Assembly: GCA_035362835.1 (NCBI GenBank)
Contig: DAOSDY010000001.1
Location: forward strand, 806,001-870,000
Direction: 5' to 3'
DNA length: 64,000 nucleotides
From: Melioribacteraceae bacterium
Lineage (GTDB): Bacteria > Bacteroidota > Ignavibacteria > Ignavibacteriales > Melioribacteraceae
The notes beneath the pieces are model-generated. The model worked only from the letters and a program-made list of their open reading frames with translations. It did not search any database and was not told where the DNA came from. Positions 9,146-17,419 of this stretch are shown here, in pieces. Both the position numbers and the translations under genes were made by a program. Position 1 is the stretch's first letter; the number at the start of each line of letters is the position of its first letter.

Positions 9146-11611
9146 TTATCTGGCAGGGCTCAAGATCTTTTCTATAAGGCCGCTTAAATCCTGAAGATGG
9201 TATCTGGTAACATCATCTTTCGATTTTGCGGCGGCAGAGGATAGCTTGGCCTTCAGTTCAATCATTTTCCCTCTGGCAACCGGTGGAAGATCCGTATACT
9301 CAGGTGAACGCTGAGCGGTCTGCATTGTGCGAGCCGGTGTTGCCGGAGAGGTCTGAACCTGTTTTTCAGGGTTAATCTTTTTTCCTAGCTCATCAATGAA
9401 AGCACGCTGAAGCTTCCTTCTATAAGGATTTATCTGAATATTCTTCTCCGTAAGTTCGTTGAAAATTCCGCTTGAAAGATCTGTCAGAAATTCACTTACC
9501 GTATAGATCTTTTCGCCCTTGTATTGCTTGGCTTCCGCATCGGACATTCTCTGAATCCTAGTATCGCTCAGAAGATTTTTTAACAATGCAATCTGCGCGT
9601 TCGTTATCCTGTCTACATGCCCGGAAGGCTCGATCAGTTCGAGCAGCTCACGTTTAACAAGAACCGGATTAAAATTAAAACCACTTTCAAGGAGCAGATT
9701 CACTGCTTTTTTCTGCCTTTCATACGGAACCAGAGTATAGACGGGTCCCGGCTGTCCGACATATTTATCAACTTTATTAACGCCGCCTATAATCATAGCG
9801 ACATGCCCGAGTTCGCGGGCCATCTGCTGAATTACTCTTTCGTAAAGAAGATTCAGCATGGAATAGTCAGTGCTCTCTTTTGTGGTTGCGGCGGGAATAA
9901 TAAAATCCATTATACGATAAATATTTTTGAGTCCGAGTTCAGTAGCTTTAATTCCGTCATCACCCATATCCTCGGTTTGAGAGGAGGGATCATACTGTGA
10001 AAAGTTGCTGAACTGAAGGAATGGATTTGTATCCTGTCGTCGTACAATTTTTTCGAGGAACGGTCTTTCTTCATCCGGTGTTTTTGCTTCCGGGAAGGGG
10101 GTATAACCCCATTCTGCAGCGAACTTATCATAGATACTTATCATCGGATATAATCTTGCATTGTCACCCGGCTGAGCAACATAATTGAATCTTCCGTAAT
10201 CCATTATCGAAGCTTCGTTACCATATTTTTCTGTAAACGATTTGCTTCTAAGGCTATCGACAGGAAAAACAGAACTGGCTCGCCCGTTATGCGGGAAACC
10301 GAGTGAATGGCCAACCTCGTGGGCAACTACATAACGAAGGAGCTCGCCCATCAGATCGTCCGGGAGCGGAATTCTTTGAGCTCTGGGATCGAGGGGAGCT
10401 ACCTGAGTGAAGTACCAGGTTGTAAGAAGATTCATAACATTGTGATAGATTTTAATATCGGCTTCTAGAATTTCGCCAGTGCGCGGATCGTGAACATGCG
10501 GACCGAAAGCGTTTTCGATTGTACTCGGAAGCCAGCTTATTGAAGAAATAGTTGCATCTTCAGTATTCCAGTTGGGATCCTCATCAACGGTAGGGGCATA
10601 TTTTGCAATAATTGCATTTTTAAACCCTGCCTGCTCGAAAGCTACCTGCCAATCCTCAACTGCCTGTTTGAAATAAGGTTTCCATTTTTCAGGAACACTT
10701 CGATCGATGTAGAACAGAATCGGTTTAACCGGTTCGGATATTTTTTCTGCAGGATTCTTTTTCTCAAGCCGCCATTTTGTAATATAGGTCCTCATTTCAG
10801 CACGGTGTGAATCGTATCCGTAATCCTCTTGAGTCAGACTGAAGAATCCCACACGCGAATCGGCCAGTCTTGGCAAAATCGGTTGAAGCGGAAGATGAAC
10901 CATACTGTAATGCATCATAACCGTAACAGTGCTCAGTGTATTATCGGTAGCAACTTCATCAACATCGAAAGTAAGAACAACATCCGCTTCGATGTTTTCA
11001 GAGTATGGTGTTATTTTTTCGATGAAAGAACGCTTCGGATCGAGGCGTCTGGCTTTAAAATTTTTCTTCGGAATGAATTCGGTTTTTTCAGCGGTCATAA
11101 AATCAGTTACATCTATTACCATCGAACTGTCACGTCCATATGCCTGAATATCGAATGCCATCAGTATTGCAGGAAAAGTCGATGCGTCCACGCCGTGGTA
11201 GACGGCTTTTTCTTCATCCGCTACCAGAGTATACTGAATTTGTTTAAGAAGAATCTGATCATTTCGTTTATCCCATCTTACAACCTGATTATTATAAGAG
11301 ATTCCGCCATACCCAAGTTTCGACTGAACCTTCCTGATCTGGGAAACCCAGAGGAAGAGCCGTCCTAATTCATTTTCAGGAATTTCATAATACCATTTAC
11401 CGTCAACATAATGAACAGTGAAAACACCCTGGTTAGATTTTGCGTCTTTTGTTATTACTTCGGTGTAAGATTTGATTTTTGATTTTTTTGCTTCAGGCTT
11501 TTCCTTTTGATCCTGGCCTGAGAGAGCAGTTACCGAAAGGAAGGTACAAAGCACAATCAACAGAATTGAAGAATTAAATTGGATGAGATGTTTTTTCATT
11601 GCCGACCCCAT
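9146..11611 (-). CDS. Exported zinc-dependent metalloprotease (DUF5117/DUF4953 type)
   Basis: 821 residues. After a signal peptide (MKKHLIQFNSSILLIVLC...) comes a long beta-rich N-terminal region of the DUF5117/5118 kind, then a metzincin-like catalytic region with 'HEVGHSLGFPHN', the HExxHxxGxxH zinc site, and 'SIMDYGRFNY' as the following Met-turn. A C-terminal DUF4953-like helical part ends the protein. These large proteases are widespread in Bacteroidota, and their substrates are unknown. Start: the first ATG (11611) lacks a Shine-Dalgarno site, while the ATG at 11599 has GGGG upstream and may be the true start. Own terminator at 9102-9134. Confidence 0.88.
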   Translation of the reverse strand: MGSAMKKHLIQFNSSILLIVLCTFLSVTALSGQDQKEKPEAKKSKIKSYTEVITKDAKSNQGVFTVHYVDGKWYYEIPENELGRLFLWVSQIRKVQSKLGYGGISYNNQVVRWDKRNDQILLKQIQYTLVADEEKAVYHGVDASTFPAILMAFDIQAYGRDSSMVIDVTDFMTAEKTEFIPKKNFKARRLDPKRSFIEKITPYSENIEADVVLTFDVDEVATDNTLSTVTVMMHYSMVHLPLQPILPRLADSRVGFFSLTQEDYGYDSHRAEMRTYITKWRLEKKNPAEKISEPVKPILFYIDRSVPEKWKPYFKQAVEDWQVAFEQAGFKNAIIAKYAPTVDEDPNWNTEDATISSISWLPSTIENAFGPHVHDPRTGEILEADIKIYHNVMNLLTTWYFTQVAPLDPRAQRIPLPDDLMGELLRYVVAHEVGHSLGFPHNGRASSVFPVDSLRSKSFTEKYGNEASIMDYGRFNYVAQPGDNARLYPMISIYDKFAAEWGYTPFPEAKTPDEERPFLEKIVRRQDTNPFLQFSNFSQYDPSSQTEDMGDDGIKATELGLKNIYRIMDFIIPAATTKESTDYSMLNLLYERVIQQMARELGHVAMIIGGVNKVDKYVGQPGPVYTLVPYERQKKAVNLLLESGFNFNPVLVKRELLELIEPSGHVDRITNAQIALLKNLLSDTRIQRMSDAEAKQYKGEKIYTVSEFLTDLSSGIFNELTEKNIQINPYRRKLQRAFIDELGKKINPEKQVQTSPATPARTMQTAQRSPEYTDLPPVARGKMIELKAKLSSAAAKSKDDVTRYHLQDLSGLIEKILSPAR

Positions 11612-11743
11612 ATTTTGAAATTAATTGAGAAGAGGAAAAGAACAATTTTTACGACAATAAACTTATAGCCTAAAATGTGAATTCTCAACAAGTAGATTTA
11701 ATTATTATAGCGTATATTTTGAGCAAAAATTTTGAGATGGAAG

Positions 11744-12214
11744 ATGAAAAGAATTATTATTTCCGCCCTCATTTTACTTACACTATCATTTTGCGCCGAA
11801 GAACCGATTACAATACCGCAAGAATTTTCCGGATTAAAACTTACAAAACACCTTACAGGAGCCGAAGCAATTAATTTCGTAAACCGTCTGCACTTCAACT
11901 CAGTAACTTCGGAAAAGAATGAGATCGGATTTTACAGCGGAGAGAAAGGTAACGCCATTATATATGTTACTTATTATAATGATGAAAACACAGCATCCGA
12001 TAATTATGAGAAAATGACTGTAAAAATTTCGCCTGAGAATTCTGTTTTTGAAAAGGGTTCATTTATGACTGTATCCGGCAGAAGAGTTTATAGGACATTC
12101 GGAATGGGTCAGACACATTATGTTTTTACAATTAACAATAAACTATTCTGGATTTCGGCGGAAACCGTATGGGCCCGTAAATTTTTGGATGAATATATTG
12201 ACCTTATCGATTGA
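11744..12214 (+). CDS. Small putative lipoprotein, unknown function
   Basis: 156 residues from the ATG at 11744; an upstream in-frame TTG at 11732 is less likely. The N-terminus MKRIIISALILLTLSFC looks like a lipoprotein signal with an imperfect lipobox (Phe at -1). The mature part is a compact alpha/beta domain with 'SGLKLTKHLTGAEAINFVNRLH', 'GNAIIYVTYYNDENTASDNYEKM' and 'RTFGMGQTHYVFTINNKLFWISAE'. This resembles small exported proteins that sense or carry ligands, but I cannot assign a family. It lies directly upstream of the tRNA gene and divergent from the metalloprotease. Confidence 0.65.
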   Translation: MKRIIISALILLTLSFCAEEPITIPQEFSGLKLTKHLTGAEAINFVNRLHFNSVTSEKNEIGFYSGEKGNAIIYVTYYNDENTASDNYEKMTVKISPENSVFEKGSFMTVSGRRVYRTFGMGQTHYVFTINNKLFWISAETVWARKFLDEYIDLID

Positions 12215-12250
12215 AAACCTGATTTTTAATTAGATGTATCTGTTTATAGC

Positions 12251-12323
12251 GGGGCTATAGCTCAGCTGGGAGAGCGGTACGTTCGCAACGTATAGGTCGA
12301 GGGTTCGAATCCCTTTAGCTCCA
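12251..12323 (+). tRNA. tRNA-Ala(CGC)
   Basis: A complete 73-base cloverleaf: acceptor GGGGCTA/TAGCTCC with discriminator A, D-stem GCTC/GAGC, anticodon stem GTACG/CGTAT, T-stem GAGGG/CCCTT with the TTCGAAT loop. Anticodon CGC is at 12284-12286. The third acceptor pair is G3:U70, the alanine identity element, which agrees with the anticodon. The 3' CCA is not encoded. Confidence 0.95.
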
Positions 12324-12356
12324 CATAACTTCAAACCAACTAGAGGAGAAGTATAA

Positions 12357-12764
12357 ATGGATCAAATAGAAAACATCAATCTCGATTCCTCAGAATCTTT
12401 CAAACCTCCTACATATTTCCAGATGATTTTCTCACAAATGATTAACGACATGAAATTTGTGGGGATGTTCGTTATAATCATCGGGGCTATCAACTGTCTC
12501 TCGATAATAGGGGCGATAGTCGGTATCCCTTACATCTTTATCGGAATGAGAATGAGGGAGTCGGCTGAACAATTCGATATCTTCAGAATGAATAATGATG
12601 CAAGGGCAATGCGTGCAGGATTTGAACTTCAGGCTAAGTATTATAAGATCATTAAAATACTTATTATTATTTCGCTTGTTCTTATGGTTCTCGGAATTAT
12701 TTTATTTATAGCTCTGTTGATACCAATGATTTCAGCTATTCAGGAAATGCAGTATTACGGTTAG
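12357..12764 (+). CDS. DUF5362-type small membrane protein
   Basis: 135 residues with AGAGGAG before the ATG. Two hydrophobic blocks: residues ~36-67 form one or two helices ('FVIIIGAINCLSIIGAIVGI') and ~98-125 a long one. Between them lies a soluble loop with 'MRESAEQFDIFRMNND', typical of the DUF5362 family (function unknown, inner membrane). It starts 33 bases after the tRNA and ends at a strong shared terminator. Confidence 0.8.
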   Translation: MDQIENINLDSSESFKPPTYFQMIFSQMINDMKFVGMFVIIIGAINCLSIIGAIVGIPYIFIGMRMRESAEQFDIFRMNNDARAMRAGFELQAKYYKIIKILIIISLVLMVLGIILFIALLIPMISAIQEMQYYG

Positions 12765-12799
12765 ACAATTTTGATTATGCAATAATTCAGGCAACAAAA

Positions 12800-12830
12800 T
12801 AAACACCCTCTCGCTTTGAGAGGGTGTTTA
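12800..12830. terminator. Strong bidirectional terminator
   Basis: Perfect 13-bp stem TAAACACCCTCTC (12800-12812) / GAGAGGGTGTTTA (12818-12830) with a 5-base loop, between the convergent membrane-protein gene and the His-repeat protein gene, A/T-rich on both sides. Confidence 0.92.
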
Positions 12831-12839
12831 TTAATAAAA

Positions 12840-13547
12840 TTAATCGAATACCTTTTCCAATTCCTGGTAAAGGTGGTGAACCTTATCAACAGCTGCAATA
12901 ACCGCATCCTTATTATTGCCCTTTTCAACTACCGAATTGAACTGATCCACGGCATCATTAAGTGCTTTTCTTGATGCATCAAATTTTTCATTTCTCGATT
13001 CGAGTCTTTTTGAAAGCTTTGAATTCATCACGTCAATCATTTTGATCTTCATTTCGGCTGCAGCGGATTTAATCTTTTCAAAATTATATTCCGGTGCATA
13101 ATAGTGATAGAGCATATAGAGGATCTGATGGAAAGCATCAACTTCCTTAACCATCGGTTTAACGGTGCGGACGAGCATTTCATATTGAGTATGAAGTTTC
13201 TCGGCGGCATCGAGAAGCGGCTTGGGGTCTTCTTTACCTGCAGCCGACTTATATTCTTTAACAGTCGCTTTCAGTGCAACAAGCCCTTCGTTCCACTTTG
13301 CTTTTTTATCCTGAAGAATTCCTTTCAACTCCACTTTTTCCAGTTTTGCAAAACCGGCTTCGATCTGCGGCAGTAAAGATTTCAGTAAAGCTACATCCTT
13401 CTCCGGCCAACCAACATGCCATAGCTGATAAATAACATCGTGGTATTCGGATAATTCCGGAACATCCGATGAAGTTTCGTGCTCGTGCTGAGCCAACACC
13501 GGAGATAAAAACAGTATTAAAGCAAAAAGAAATAACAGCTTTTTCAT
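12840..13547 (-). CDS. Exported helical protein with two ~95-residue His-bearing repeats, family not recognised
   Basis: 235 residues with a signal peptide (residues 1-19, cut after PVLA) and a His-rich start 'QHEHE'. The mature protein is two tandem helical repeats, ~33-129 and ~137-234. Each opens with H-x7-H ('YHDVIYQLWH', H36/H44; 'FHQILYMLYH', H140/H148) and closes with an aligned His in the last helix ('KLHTQYE', H119; 'KVHHLYQ', H224). The pattern looks like a small helical bundle binding a metal or haem, reminiscent of the cytochrome b562/c' fold, but there is no CxxCH motif. It starts 15 bases after the membrane pyrophosphatase stop, so it is probably co-transcribed with it. The metal-binding role is inference. 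Confidence 0.7.
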   Translation of the reverse strand: MKKLLFLFALILFLSPVLAQHEHETSSDVPELSEYHDVIYQLWHVGWPEKDVALLKSLLPQIEAGFAKLEKVELKGILQDKKAKWNEGLVALKATVKEYKSAAGKEDPKPLLDAAEKLHTQYEMLVRTVKPMVKEVDAFHQILYMLYHYYAPEYNFEKIKSAAAEMKIKMIDVMNSKLSKRLESRNEKFDASRKALNDAVDQFNSVVEKGNNKDAVIAAVDKVHHLYQELEKVFD

Positions 13548-13562
13548 TTTTCCCTCTATTAA

Positions 13563-15746
13563 TTAAAAAAGACTATACGTAACTATAAGTCCGGACATTA
13601 CAATCGCAACCATACTCATAAGTTTAATGAGAATATTCAGACTTGGTCCGGAAGTATCTTTAAATGGATCGCCAACGGTATCGCCAATAACTGCAGCTTT
13701 ATGAGCCTCTGACCCTTTACCGCCCATATTTCCTTCCTCAATAAATTTCTTTGCATTGTCCCAGGCGCCGCCGGAATTTGCCATGAATATCGCCAGTACA
13801 AAACCGCTTGCCAATCCGCCGGTTAGTAATCCCATTACACCGGCTACGCCGAAAATTAAACCGGTAATTATAGGGATAGCAATTGCAAGACTGGACGGAA
13901 GAATCATTTCAACTTGAGCGCCTTTCGTAGAAATTTCGACACAACGTGCGTAATCCGGTTCGGCTTTTCCTTCAAGTATCCCGGCAATTTCTTTGAATTG
14001 TCTTCTTACTTCATCAACCATTCTTGAAGCGGCGCGCCCGACTGCGTTCATGGTTAATCCGCAGAAAAGGAATGCCATCATAGATCCGATGAATATTCCA
14101 ACAAGAACTTTCGGATTCATAAGATTCACTTCATAATAATCAATCAAATCCACTATTTGAGCAGTTTGGGTTTTAATTCCATTTCCAAGCTCTGTAACAC
14201 CGGACCGAACAAGAGCTATTTTTACTTCTTCAATAAAAGAAGCAAGCAACGCTAAAGCTGTCAATGCTGCCGATCCGATTGCGAATCCCTTGCCTGTTGC
14301 AGCGGTCGTATTACCAAGAGAATCGAGAGCATCAGTTTTCTTTCTAACCTCTTTGCCGAGTCCGCTCATTTCAGCGTTACCGCCGGCATTATCTGCTATC
14401 GGTCCGTACGCATCAGTCGCAAGAGTGATGCCGAGTGTTGAGAGCATACCCACAGCAGCAATACCAATTCCGTATAATCCCATATTAATATTTGCGAGAT
14501 CGAATCCCGAGGCAAATAAGAAAGCGAGTATTATTGCAATTCCAACTGCAAGAACAGGAATTGCGGTTGATAACATGCCAACTCCAAGTCCGGAAATTAT
14601 TACTGTGGCTGGACCGGTCTTTGCATTCTGAGCCACGAATTGTGTCGGCTTATATTCGTATGCTGTGAAATATTCGGTTGCTTTACCAATCACAATTCCC
14701 GAAACCAATCCTGTAACAATTGATCCCCATATACCGGTCGCATTATCAAAGCCAAGCATGTGGACTACTATGTAGGAAAAGATAACTATCAGAATAGAAC
14801 TGAAATTAATACCTCTGTTTAATGATTTCAGAAGGTCGCCAAGCTTAGCATCCTCTTTTGTCCGAACTGCATAGATTCCTGCAATTGAAAGAATGATTCC
14901 GATTGCAGCAATAAGCATTGGAGCCAGAACGGATTTGAATTGAAGCGAAGGATTATCGATAAATGCTGCGGATCCTAATGCGGCTGTTGCAAGAATAGAA
15001 CCGACGTATGATTCATACAGGTCCGCACCCATACCGGCAACATCTCCCACGTTATCGCCGACGTTATCGGCAATCGTAGCGGGATTGCGCGGATCGTCTT
15101 CTGGAATATTTGCTTCAACTTTTCCCACAAGATCGGCGCCGACATCTGCTGCTTTAGTAAAAATTCCTCCGCCCACACGCGCAAACAATGCCTGGGTTGA
15201 TGCACCCATTCCGAATGTTAGCATCGTAGTTGTTATTATTACAAGATTATGGCCTTCATTAAGTTCATGTGGATAAACTGAATTCAGGATTATGAACCAT
15301 ATTGATATATCTAATAGTCCAAGACCGACGACAACCAGACCCATAACCGCGCCGCTCCGGAATGCAACTTTCAAACCTTTGTTTAAGGATTCCATTGCAG
15401 CATTTGCAGTTCTTGCTGAAGCATAAGTTGCTGTCTTCATTCCGAAAAAACCGGCAAGACCTGAAAAGAAACCGCCTGTTATGAATGCAAACGGGACCCA
15501 GGGATTCTGAACATTAAGTCCGTATGCGAGAAACGCAAAGATGAGTGTTAATCCGAGGAAGAAAAATCCAACAATTTTATATTGTTGTTTAAGATAAGCC
15601 ATTGCCCCTCTTCTTACGTAAAGCGCAATTTGAGCCATTCTTTCCGTACCTTCGCTCTCTTTCATCATCTGACGAAAGAATAAATAAGCAAAGACCAAGG
15701 CAACTGCTGATGCAATAGGTACAAACCAAAAGAGACTTTCTTGCAT
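13563..15746 (-). CDS. hppA: Membrane-bound ion-pumping pyrophosphatase (K+-dependent type)
   Basis: 727 residues, ~16 membrane helices, full length for the family. Pyrophosphate/Mg-binding motifs are intact: 'DVGADLVGKVEANIPEDDP', 'NVGDNVGDVAGMGADLYESY' and C-terminal 'GDTVGDPFKDTSGPSLN'. The 'GNTTAATGKG' motif has Ala where K+-independent enzymes have Lys, so this is the K+-dependent class, which includes both Na+ and H+ pumps; I did not resolve the ion. It hydrolyses PPi to energise the cytoplasmic membrane. GAGGAG precedes the ATG. The gene for the two-repeat His protein follows at 15 bp. Confidence 0.95.
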   Translation of the reverse strand: MQESLFWFVPIASAVALVFAYLFFRQMMKESEGTERMAQIALYVRRGAMAYLKQQYKIVGFFFLGLTLIFAFLAYGLNVQNPWVPFAFITGGFFSGLAGFFGMKTATYASARTANAAMESLNKGLKVAFRSGAVMGLVVVGLGLLDISIWFIILNSVYPHELNEGHNLVIITTTMLTFGMGASTQALFARVGGGIFTKAADVGADLVGKVEANIPEDDPRNPATIADNVGDNVGDVAGMGADLYESYVGSILATAALGSAAFIDNPSLQFKSVLAPMLIAAIGIILSIAGIYAVRTKEDAKLGDLLKSLNRGINFSSILIVIFSYIVVHMLGFDNATGIWGSIVTGLVSGIVIGKATEYFTAYEYKPTQFVAQNAKTGPATVIISGLGVGMLSTAIPVLAVGIAIILAFLFASGFDLANINMGLYGIGIAAVGMLSTLGITLATDAYGPIADNAGGNAEMSGLGKEVRKKTDALDSLGNTTAATGKGFAIGSAALTALALLASFIEEVKIALVRSGVTELGNGIKTQTAQIVDLIDYYEVNLMNPKVLVGIFIGSMMAFLFCGLTMNAVGRAASRMVDEVRRQFKEIAGILEGKAEPDYARCVEISTKGAQVEMILPSSLAIAIPIITGLIFGVAGVMGLLTGGLASGFVLAIFMANSGGAWDNAKKFIEEGNMGGKGSEAHKAAVIGDTVGDPFKDTSGPSLNILIKLMSMVAIVMSGLIVTYSLF

Positions 15747-15935
15747 ATTAACTCCTCATTTTGTTGAGATTAAATAAAAAAAATGATATAACACCGGGTT
15801 TGAATTTAATCGAAAGATATTTCTGAAGAAACAATCTTTGAAATTATTTACCCGTAAAAATATTGTGGCAAATTTAAGAAAAATAAAGATGAAATTATCT
15901 GTTTAAGATAAAAATCAAATGGTTTTCAGAGCGGT

Positions 15936-15974
15936 TTAAAAAGAAACCGGGAATTATCTTTCAATAATCCCCGG
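15936..15974 (-). terminator. Rho-independent terminator
   Basis: An 11-bp stem with one mismatch (15947-15957 against 15964-15974). On the minus strand it is followed by TTTCTTTTT. It terminates the small gene whose stop is at 16008. Confidence 0.8.
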
Positions 15975-16007
15975 CATTGCTTTTCTATGAGGAGTATTTG
16001 TGTGGTG

Positions 16008-16256
16008 TCAATTCTTCGGTTGATATACGATTTTACGGATAGTATCGAATTGAAGGTAAGGATATTCCTCCCTTAAAGACTCGATAGCATCGCTTGCGCT
16101 TACTTTGTTTGATCTGAGAGATTTGAATTTTTTCCTGATGATATAATCGCGGACCGACTTTTCATCAATCAGGCCACGGCTTGTAAGGAGTGAATAAATA
16201 TCATCGCTAATTAATTCAGCAAGAGGATTCTTTTCTGCTAAAACCGTGTTTTCCAT
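16008..16256 (-). CDS. Small conserved-looking helical protein, unknown function
   Basis: 82 residues from the ATG at 16256. The longer in-frame start (16268) is rejected because its own codons form the GGAGGAG ribosome site for the 16256 ATG. The product is charged and helical ('ISDDIYSLLTSRGLIDEKSVRDYIIRKKFKSL', '...AIESLREEYPYLQFDTIRKIVYQ') with no membrane segment, resembling a small DNA- or RNA-binding or adaptor protein. No family is recognised. It has its own terminator, and two small palindromes lie 120-180 bases upstream. Confidence 0.6.
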   Translation of the reverse strand: MENTVLAEKNPLAELISDDIYSLLTSRGLIDEKSVRDYIIRKKFKSLRSNKVSASDAIESLREEYPYLQFDTIRKIVYQPKN

Positions 16257-16378
16257 TTTCTCCTCCATTTATGTTGTGATTGTTATTTCCAATGCCGGAC
16301 TCCCCCTCCAAATCCGGCTCAAAGCAACTATCAATGATCCCGGGTTCTAATTATGAAATAAATAAGGGCATCTCAACA

Positions 16379-16433
16379 GCACAAATGTGCGGTTTTTCAG
16401 GTTTAGGGGATTAAAAAATGCACCTACCTGCAT
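16379..16433. promoter_or_regulatory. Two short palindromes, possible operators
   Basis: GCACA-AA-TGTGC (16379-16390) and ATGCA-N6-TGCAT (16418-16433) lie in the spacer upstream of the small minus-strand gene and downstream of the lytic-transglycosylase-like gene. The form suits a dimeric regulator, and a NarL-type regulator gene is 1 kb away, but arms this short can arise by chance. Confidence 0.25.
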
Positions 16434-16470
16434 GATTATGCGGTGTTGAAAGAGATATTTGGAAGGTCAA

Positions 16471-17382
16471 TTATTTCTTGAGGTTTAATTCCATTATATA
16501 GTTTACTTCTGCTTCAGAATCAGGAAGTTTCAGATCCGGAGAATTGAAAATCATCTTTGTATGATTTTTAAATCTGAATTCGCCTTTCATTATCCTGTCG
16601 AATACAACAACATCTAAATCAAACGTCATAGTATGTACAGTTCTTGTGTTGGGAATCTGTTCACCCCACGGATTTGCACCGTGATATTCAACATGTAGAT
16701 AGTCGGTGCCCAGTTCGGTTTTGTAATTTGACGGATTCCCTAAGAGTTTTCCGAAACTTTTAATACTTACTCCGGCTCCGTCGGGATTGATTTCCATTTC
16801 GAAAGGTTCCGTTTGACCGACAGGGGATTTCATTCCGGTAAGTTCCGGTGTTAACTGATAACTAATGTACTTGCCAGTTCCCTTCCAGAATCCGAAGACT
16901 TCCGATTCAACAAGAGAATTCTCAAGATCCTCATATTTACTTAATACATCCGCTATAAATTTTTTAGTTTCCGCAAACGGCGGAATCTTTCCATATTTTT
17001 TTACAGCAGCAGGTCCGGCATTGAAAGCCGCTAATGCAAGTTCCAGATCATTGAACTGATTCATCAATGATTTAAAATAATTACATCCGGCACTAATATT
17101 TTCTGAAGGATTGCGTGGATTTTTAACTTTAAACATCTCACACACTTCTTCTGGAAGCATCATCAAACCAGATGCTCTGCTTTGGGATGAAGCATTCGGA
17201 TTGCCCGCCGATGAAACAAGAATTATACTCTTAATTATATTTTTATCAACTCCGTACTGTTTTGAGTATTTCTCAATCAAGCCGTTATACTTAGTGATAT
17301 CCTGGGCATTTAAACGGAACGAAATAATAACACAAAAAGTAATCTGTAAAATGATTCGAAGGGGACAAACCGACTTAGCCAT
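16471..17382 (-). CDS. Lytic-transglycosylase-like (SLT fold) exported protein lacking the catalytic Glu
   Basis: 303 residues. The start is the ATG at 17382, with AGAGG seven bases upstream (an in-frame GTG lies two codons earlier). After the signal peptide, residues ~28-145 follow the SLT domain: 'VDKNIIKSIILVSSAGNPNA', 'SRASGLMMLPEEV', 'LALAAFNAGPAAVKKYGKIPPFAET'. In active enzymes the first motif reads V-E-S; here it is V-S57-S, so the catalytic glutamate is replaced by serine, and the GLMQ motif is GLMM. The C-terminal ~150 residues are a beta-rich domain of no recognised family. It probably binds peptidoglycan or glycan without cleaving it (inference). It lies 37 bases downstream of the response-regulator gene, likely one operon. 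Confidence 0.8.
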   Translation of the reverse strand: MAKSVCPLRIILQITFCVIISFRLNAQDITKYNGLIEKYSKQYGVDKNIIKSIILVSSAGNPNASSQSRASGLMMLPEEVCEMFKVKNPRNPSENISAGCNYFKSLMNQFNDLELALAAFNAGPAAVKKYGKIPPFAETKKFIADVLSKYEDLENSLVESEVFGFWKGTGKYISYQLTPELTGMKSPVGQTEPFEMEINPDGAGVSIKSFGKLLGNPSNYKTELGTDYLHVEYHGANPWGEQIPNTRTVHTMTFDLDVVVFDRIMKGEFRFKNHTKMIFNSPDLKLPDSEAEVNYIMELNLKK

Positions 17383-17419
17383 TTTCACACCTCTTAAGAA
17401 GGTGAATAGAAATTATTAA

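Noticed and set aside
10829..11368. 179-codon open frame on the plus strand inside the metalloprotease gene
   Set aside because: It is antisense to a gene with a clear HExxH protease reading, has no ribosome site and gives no recognisable protein.
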